Shown here one piece after another: positions 57,950 to 64,000 of a stretch of 64,000 nucleotides of DNA. The notes beneath the pieces are model-generated. The model was not told the origin of the DNA, made no database searches, and saw only the letters and a program-made list of their open reading frames with translations. The first letter of the stretch is position 1. The number at the start of each line of letters is the position of its first letter. This DNA comes from Corticium candelabrum (taxonomy: Eukaryota > Porifera > Homoscleromorpha > Homosclerophorida > Plakinidae), in contig NC_085105.1 of NCBI RefSeq assembly GCF_963422355.1, positions 5,324,651 through 5,388,650 of the forward strand. Reading direction: 5' to 3'. Made by a program: the position numbers and the translations under genes.

Positions 57950-60574
57950 TTGTCAGTCGTAAGGCCAACCTACTCTTGTACTCTATTTATTTCTTTGCGT
58001 TATCGTCATGCATGAAGTACTGAAGAAGAGCGTCCCATTGCTCCAAGATTCGAGCAATGCTTTGCTGCAAGCTGAGCCACCTTGTAGAAGAGGACTTGAT
58101 GAGTTTGTGTAAGGGCACATTTGCATCTTTGAAGCTTGCAACTCGTTTAGAACTTTTCTAAATATTAAGCGACATTCTTAACAAACTCTTCTATTGCAGA
58201 AGGTATGCACTTACAAGCAGCCAGTGCACAACGATGAAGCTGATGGCATGTGCAGTGAACTGAGTATATATGTGGTTAAACGTTTTTTATTTTAGTCAAA
58301 CAGAATTCTTGGTTCCCCCGCATCACGTTGGCACCATCTCATCCAAAAGCTACCAAACTGTTTAATGGAATTTTTTCATCTTCCAACATGTCTAGTATCT
58401 TAGCAAAGATGTTGACGGCAGATGCTGACTTGACGGGTGCGATGCCTAAACTAGAGGACAGCACAGACCCGTCTGTAGTGTTGACGAACACGTGCTGATA
58501 TTGGCAACCTGCTCAAACACAGATATCTGTAGATATCATCGCAAGCCAAGCCTTTCTCCGTGCTCACTATGTGACCTCGTGCGCTGTTTGCCTGCTCGCA
58601 CGTGAGAGAAGGTGCTTGATCCAGAATTGCTCGCATGGAGGGAAGGCTTGGTTGCAAATCTGTACGTCAGCTCATGACCTACAGCGGCATGTTCACCTCA
58701 CGAAACTTGACCTAACTTGATTAACATTTGACCTAACATGATTATAATGAGTGTGCGTTGACATGAGTCAGCAAGGTTTGTATGCAATAAGACACCAGAC
58801 CCAAACGGACAGATTGGATTCTTTGCAACTGAATTACATGCAGTCTCACTCTGAGTCACTTGAGGCAATCTCTATAGTAGGGTTTTCGAATTTGGATTTA
58901 AACCCAGGTAACACCATCATCCCATACAATCTGGAGCAGTGGTAAAACTACTTAGTAGGGACTGTGAAGAGAGCAGATGTTCCCTTCTCCACTTTACTGA
59001 CTTCAGTTGAAGTTGTCCAAGAACGTCCGATGTTAAGATGCAGCCTCACCAGTCGGTAGCAACTTGAGCAAAATCGCGCAACTGTATATGTCTAGACTTT
59101 CTCACAATGCAATTTTTGCAGCTTTGTAGTCTTGCTCTGTGCGTTGTTGAAACATCTCTAAAGGAAGATGCTACTGGACTGACAGGTGTATGAAAGTACC
59201 AGTTAGGGTAACTGCAGCATAAAAATCACGGCAGGTGTTTAAGTTGACCAGTGTGTAAACTGTTATCGATATGATCACCCTGTGGGGTGAGAACAAGGAA
59301 CTACAGTTCGTTTCAGAATTGGAGTCCTCTGGAATTTTCGCATAGCTTGCGAAAGAAAGGTCGCACAGAGTCGGCAAAAAGACCGTTGTGAAACTCTGTC
59401 TTCCGGTTATCACTGTCGTGGTTTCCAATTAGCTGGGGCTATGTTACTGTTAGGAGCATCGCTTTCGGTTATTAATGAGATTTTGGGAGAAGTTGGGCGG
59501 GGCATGCTAGATGCCAAAGTCTTACGCAAACATAACATGCCCTATGCCTTAACAGCTATCAGTTTTGCAAGCTGTCGTCGCTGTCAACTGTAACTAAATG
59601 TAAAACTCTCGAGGCAATAGTACTGAGAGATTGTAGATGGTGAACTCCTGTTTGCGATGTGGATATTTGACCTCCTGTTGAGATCAACTGGTCTCTAATG
59701 GTCATAATGGCGCACTTTGGGGTTAGTAGCCACTCCCCATACTTCTGGAGGACTCCAATTCTAAAACGCACTGTAAATGCGTGTCCAGTCTAGCTAAAAG
59801 GTTCCAGTAACTCTAATTGCGTTAAGTCACCGACCAATGGAAACAATGTATTTAAGTCAAGTTTCGTGACGTGAACATGCTGCTGCACGTTATGAGCTGA
59901 CTTACGGATTTGCGACCAAGCTTTCCCTCCATGCGAGCAGTTCCGGCTCAGCACCTTCTCTCACGTGTAAACAGGCAAACAGCACATGAGGTCGCGCAGT
60001 GAGCACAGAGAAAGGCTTAGCTCGCGAGGCTAATCTGTAGACTCATCAGGAACAGTACTAAAATATCCATTCTTTATCTGGGCAACCAAACTAGCGTGCA
60101 TACTATCAGCAACTGTTGTATTGCTGCACTCATCTTAGAATCAGGGAAAGGGATTGGAAGCAGTGGAGAGAGGTGATCTGCCACAGCAAGCGGGATCTTG
60201 TGCTCAGCAAAGAGAAACTCCATTCTCAGGGCAGCGTCTGTTGCCACTACTGAAACAGCAGTCTCCTGTTTTGGAGCAAAGCTAGCTTTGACAGTGCCCT
60301 TCCAGCCAGCGTCTCTCCGCTCAACTCTGAATATGATCGCCTGAAGATGCTGACAACGCAAAGCATGGATGCCACCTGTCTTGTAGCTGAGGTCCTTGCT
60401 GCAGAGCGTGCAGAATGCCATGGCGGGGATCTGTTAGATTCTGTTAAGCAGCCTGTACTTCCCGAATCTTTCTCCCATTCTTTCCTATATGCTTGCAGCC
60501 AACGCTTACATGAAGACTTTATTGCGAAACAACTGAACCACAACAAAGCAGATCATATTGAACGCAGCTGTTAG
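57950..60574 (-). pseudogene. hAT-family transposase remnants
   Basis: The minus-strand reading from high to low coordinates gives a zinc-finger-like start FCTLCSKDLSYKTGGIHALR (about 60,415). Then comes EFLFAEHKIPLAVADHLSPL with FPDSKMS (about 60,200-60,130). A DGANVMRG block with NIFAKILDMLEDEKIPLNS follows (about 58,430-58,300), then STRWLSLQQSIARILEQWDA (about 58,100-58,030). These are in the usual hAT order (N-terminal finger, RNase-H-like D box, RWLS block). Stops, a TGA in the D box and a 1.5-kb inverted-repeat segment (58,545-60,033) break the gene. The C-terminal dimerisation block was not recognised. Confidence 0.75.
58545..60033. repeat. About 170-bp inverted repeat inside hAT B
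   Basis: The left copy (about 58,545-58,716) and right copy (about 59,858-60,033) are inverted. Both include AAGCCTTTCTC(C/T)GTGCTCAC, CACGTGAGAGAAGGTGCT, CTCGCATGGAGGGAA and CACGAAACTTGAC. They enclose about 1.1 kb without recognised coding sequence and probably represent a nested non-autonomous element. Confidence 0.75.
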
Positions 60575-62100
60575 TGTCATATGATATGTCATACACAGCA
60601 GTACTACAAACCACTTATTATGAGGGAGGGCAGGATTATGACCATATATTCACTTGCATAATCGGGCTTTCCCTACTAATTGCCTAGCACATAGCTATAG
60701 TATAATAATATTCACACAAAGTACATGTACAGTAGAACATCTACCTGTACATTGGACTAAGGGTGCATGGTTTACATAGCAGCAAATTTGCGTAGGAATA
60801 GCCTACGTATTTTGTAGTAGCTGAGGAGTGCTGTTTTAAGTAGGATTCGTAAAAATACGTAGGAGTGGCAGCGCTAGATATCATTTTAAAGTATTCTTGG
60901 GAAAGTCGTTGCCAATATTTTGTTAGGTCGGCTAAAACCAGTGATAGCATCTTTCTTTTGGAAAAGGAATGCGGTTTTCCACCTCAAAGGGTAACAATTG
61001 ACAAGATTTAGGTACTTCGACAAGGCATTGAGAAGGCTGTAGAGCACAGATCCAACTTACACATTTGTTTTGTTGACCTCTAAAAAGAATTTGATTCTGT
61101 ACCAAGACATGCTTTCACTAAAATTTTCAAAGATTCTGGTATAGAAGATGAAGTGGTTAGATTGATTGTTGACCTGCAAAGTGGTACAGGTTGTGTTGTA
61201 CGAAATAAGGGGAAATCTCATCAAGGTTTGAAGTAACCACAGGTGTTCGTCAAGGGTGTATTTTTGTCTCCAATTCTGTTCAATTTGTTTATGGACAGAA
61301 TTATGCATGAGACTCTGGAGATTGCTTACAGAACAGATGATGGCCTATTCATGAATTATCGAGTAAAATGGGACACATAAGATCGAAGCTCCCATGTATG
61401 CTGATGATTTGGCTATCATAGGTATGTCAAACAGTGACTTGCAACATGTGATGAATTCTTCCATGATGGATGTATGAAATGGGGTATGAGGATCAATACT
61501 GAAACAACTAAAATTCTGAGCATTGGTGCTGAAGAAGCAAACATCTCAATTATTGCTGGTCGTGTCCTGGAGAATGTTTGTGAATTTTGCTATTTGGGCA
61601 GCATTGTGACTATGTTTGGAGATTGTCACGCAGAGGTTGTTGAATGTATTCAGAGAGCTAACAGGACATTTTGTTCTTGTAAACATAGAGTTTTCACAAA
61701 CTGAGGATTTAGCAAGAACACAAAACTGTCAGTCTTTAGGTCACTAGTGATGCCAGTTTTATTATACCATTTTATACCACTTTCATATGAGCTGTATTAG
61801 ATCTATCTTGGGTGTAATAAGACTGAACAAAATAAGAAATACCATTGATTTGAAATCTGCCAAGGAACCAATCGAACATCAAATTCAACATCAAAGATCA
61901 CAATGGCTTGGTCACTTAGAATGGATGAACGTCTTTCGTCCATAAAAGTTGTTGCTGAGAAGCAAGGTGAAAAATGTGAAACACCCTCAGCATGGCCAAA
62001 GAACAGGTGGGTTGATACCATACAATGAGACCTGGCGTCATTGAATATTAACCTGTCACTACACCTACACCTTGGTTGGCATTACATGTCAACACTTTTG

Positions 62101-62295
62101 TGAGTGCTTGCCTGACTCTAGGAGATTGTCAGTGCAGTTGCTAAGTTCTCCTGTGTAGCACACGAAGCCCAGTCTCAGTGCTGGGGCATAACCTAATGGG
62201 GCAGCTCTTTAAATTTGATTATTTGTTTGCCTTGTGTGCTCTGCACATGTGTCCATGTGTGTGATTTTCCTGGAATAATGATGTGTGTCTTATAG
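62101..62295. other. 3' end of FAN1 intron 6
   Basis: Probably the LINE copy C tail, then unique intron, ending at a TTATAG acceptor. Confidence 0.5.
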
Positions 62296-62706
62296 CTATC
62301 AGGATGCTTTACACATGGAGCAGGATTTTGTTTCTTATTTGGAGAATGGGAATTTGGAAGATGCAGAGACACTCTATGGCACTATACATGCCATGTTTGG
62401 CAGTTGTGCTGATTCAAGTATACTGTCCACACATTTAGTTGTGCTTATACATTTTCAATGATTTTCTTTTTAGCGTTAAGAAAGCCTGTGCTTCCTGATT
62501 TTTTACTTCGCTTTTCTCCCGGTTGGATTTACACACGAATTATGGGATTGGCAGTTGAGATGTTACAAAAACTGAGAGATTATAAAGGTGCTGTTGAATT
62601 GCTAGAGCAACTGTTGGAACAGAAAGCATTTTGTGGTGGCAAACGTGGCTATTGGTGGGACAGACTTGCATTAAATCTCAACCAACATTTGAAACTTGCA
62701 GAGAAG
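62296..62706 (+). CDS. FAN1: FAN1 exons 7-8 (gene continues beyond window)
   Basis: Exon 7 is 62,296-62,417 (YQDALHMEQDFVSYLENGN, then EDAETLYGTIH). Exon 8 is 62,474-62,706 (PVLPDFLLRFSPGWIYTRIM, then EMLQKLRDYKGAVELLEQLL and a GYWWDRLALNLNQHLKLAEK block). These match the TPR-like helical region of FAN1 closely, including the R-G-x-W-W-D-R-L-A-L-N-L-x-Q-H-L-K signature. The phases are consistent (AG+C, A+CG, phase 0 at the end). The VRR-NUC nuclease domain that should follow was not found before position 64,000. At this point the assembled protein is exactly 600 codons. Confidence 0.93.
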
Positions 62707-62756
62707 GTACAGTAGCATAGAAAGTCGCTTTGACTATTGTTTCTCTATTTTGTTGA

Positions 62757-62760
<4 letters not shown>

Positions 62761-62832
<72 letters not shown>
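62761..62832. repeat. (CA)n microsatellite
   Basis: A pure CA run in FAN1 intron 8, next to a MITE end. Confidence 0.96.
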
Positions 62833-62834
<2 letters not shown>

Positions 62835-62837
<3 letters not shown>

Positions 62838-63160
62838 GTCAAGTGTCACTTAACCGACCCTGTTTTGATCGGACCGCAGTTGGATAAGTGAAAATGTTGG
62901 ATAACTAAAGCTGTTATGAACTCAACTATTGTTCATATTATACGGCATTTTTTCCACATTAGGTATACTGAATGTAGATGTAGATGAATGTAGAATACAA
63001 TGAGAAGAAACACTTGAACTCACTCTCAACTTGTTTCAAGAAATAACTGACATGCATGTGGATGTACATGTACGTACACGTATGCAGCTGACCAGCCACG
63101 TGATCATCCACGTGACAAGCTTGATCTGTCGGATAAGTGAACATCGGATAACTGACACGT

Positions 63161-63165
<5 letters not shown>
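62835..63165. mobile_element. Probable pogo/Tc1-type MITE
   Basis: The left end TACAGTCAAGTGTCACTTAA is mirrored by the right end (ATAACTGACACGTGACTATA). GGATAAGTGAA motifs lie inside both ends. TA borders fit a TA-targeting element of about 330 bp. The ends are diverged. Confidence 0.6.

Positions 63166-63193
<28 letters not shown>
63164..63193. repeat. (TA)n microsatellite
   Basis: A short AT run just outside the preceding MITE. Confidence 0.95.
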
Positions 63194-63197
<4 letters not shown>

Positions 63198-63297
63198 GTC
63201 TTGTCATCTCATTTCTACATTTGTCAGTTTTTGGGTTTTTGTTCTTTACGTACTTGTTTACGTATGAGTCTATTGTTTTGTGCTTGTTTTTCATGTC

Positions 63298-63460
63298 GTG
63301 GCTCTCCTTGCTATCTGTTTCATTTCTTGTTGGTTTGTCTGTTTGTTTTGTTGCTCTCCTTGCTAGCTGCTTCATTTTCTTGTTGGTTTGTCTGTTTGTT
63401 TTCGTGGCTCTCCTTCCTAGCTGTTTCATTTTCTTGTTGGGTTGTGTGTTTGTTTCCTGT
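63298..63460. repeat. Minisatellite, three copies of an about 57-bp unit
   Basis: Each unit holds GGCTCTCCTT, AGCTG(C/T)TTCATTTTCTTG and GTCTGTTTGTTT. Three units stand head to tail. The ORFs through it are repeat artefacts. Confidence 0.88.
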
Positions 63461-64000
63461 ATGTCTGTCTGTCAGCTTGGGCCAGGCAAAATTGATTCAC
63501 AGTTTATCATTATCGCCTGCATCATATTCTGGGAAAACGAAATACTGTAAATCAACGAACAAAAACATTTGTAAACGTTGATGATGTATAAATGGTACTC
63601 ACGACACGATTCAGGGTCAATCGTCACGGTGTAACTGGGAGTTGTACTCAACAAATGTACTTTAGCTACACTACGACACCCAGCTCATGGCAGGGTACCG
63701 GTCACTCGCCTTTGTACTTCCCTCTTGCGCACGCCAACATGTGATACAGTAGAGATTGGATATCACGACACCTCTTGGAGGCTTATAAACATGTCACTAA
63801 ATCCGAAGTTGGGGAACCTTCAGTGTACGATTGCAGTGCATGGACAGTCTTGAGAAGGGTAATTGACAGTGTGAGTTTGTTGAACATTGCCACTTTTCTG
63901 TGCAGAACATCAACGTGAAATCAACAGAATCGAAACCATAGCAATACGCGTTACTATCTGATAAGCGCATATGCATGTGTCTTATCTCACCAGATGTCCG
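63461..64000. other. Intron sequence at right edge, no supported feature
   Basis: No further FAN1 exon could be identified here. The remaining exons should be to the right. Confidence 0.4.

Larger units (their letters stand above)
55957..60876 (-). mobile_element. hAT transposon B (decayed), inserted in LINE copy C
   Basis: The ends are CAGGGCTGCCAC and, inverted at the right, TAGCGCTGCCAC. A perfect 6-bp duplication GATATC flanks them (55,951-55,956 and 60,877-60,882). Removing 55,957-60,876 plus one GATATC rejoins the LINE reading. Minus-strand remnants of a hAT transposase are scattered across it with stops. Short-duplication (5-6 bp) hAT groups are known, which fits this site. Confidence 0.82.
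55291..62100 (+). pseudogene. LINE copy C (RTE-like), split by a hAT element
   Basis: The plus-strand LINE sequence is in two pieces. The first is 55,291-55,956: IDKEIIEAIRKLRKGKAT, then ELVDWLIEIIRLIWKTFKDL-like text and KKKDRLVCDNNSGIS in shifting frames. The second is 60,883-about 62,100: GKVVANILLGRLKPVIA, ICFVDL, SVPRHAFTKIF, APMYADDLAII, MKWGMRINTETTKILSIG and YLGSIVTMFGD. The break lies exactly after the GIS codons and is filled by a 4.9-kb element. It is the same family as copy A, but its 5' end lies further upstream in the protein and also adjoins (GT)n. Several stops and frameshifts make it non-functional. Confidence 0.88.

Overview
This window is eukaryotic nuclear DNA from an animal. 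Genes are split by GT-AG introns as short as about 58 bp. Conserved metazoan genes (FAN1 and a brambleberry/KAR5-type nuclear-fusion gene) sit in AT-rich sequence dense with transposable elements, MITEs and long (CA/TG)n tracts. The mixture (hAT, Ginger-like, Gypsy, RTE-like and R2-like LINEs, DUF6589/RecQ proteins) fits an early-branching marine invertebrate such as a sponge. The species cannot be fixed from the sequence.

Layout. 0.6-2 kb: a decayed LINE bracketed by (CA)n. 6.1-7.0 kb: a foldback element. 7.1-7.4 kb (minus): one exon of an unidentified gene, divergent from the next gene. 7.7-18.7 kb (plus): a brambleberry-like gene in three exons; its 9.2-kb first intron holds several MITEs, a tRNA-derived SINE and a decayed OTU/vertnin-like ORF. 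20.4-28.7 kb (minus): a Gypsy LTR element with very short (about 101 bp) LTRs. It carries a MITE and, inside its reverse transcriptase, a 2.7-kb Ginger-like DNA element. 29.4-31.1 kb (minus): a SINE and an R2-like LINE 3' end.

32.07 kb to beyond 62.7 kb (plus): FAN1, the Fanconi-associated nuclease. I could assemble eight exons whose phases all agree, giving 600 codons from the UBZ4 zinc finger to the helical region before the VRR-NUC domain, which must lie to the right of the window. Introns 5 (16.6 kb) and 6 (11.3 kb) are packed with mobile elements: a second Gypsy (34.6-39.1 kb), a LINE, a 4.5-kb hAT-like element, the element described next, a 2.4-kb long-TIR foldback element, and an RTE-like LINE split by a 4.9-kb hAT element.

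The most interesting object is a 5,062-bp DNA transposon at 45,680-50,741. It has 89-bp terminal inverted repeats and a perfect 8-bp target duplication (ACCTAAGC). It encodes two convergent, apparently intact spliced genes: a DUF6589-type transposase-like protein (832 aa) and a RecQ-family DNA helicase (538 aa). Each TIR itself contains an inverted repeat. The structure implies that a transposase and a helicase move as one unit. The element sits 174 bp upstream of FAN1 exon 6.
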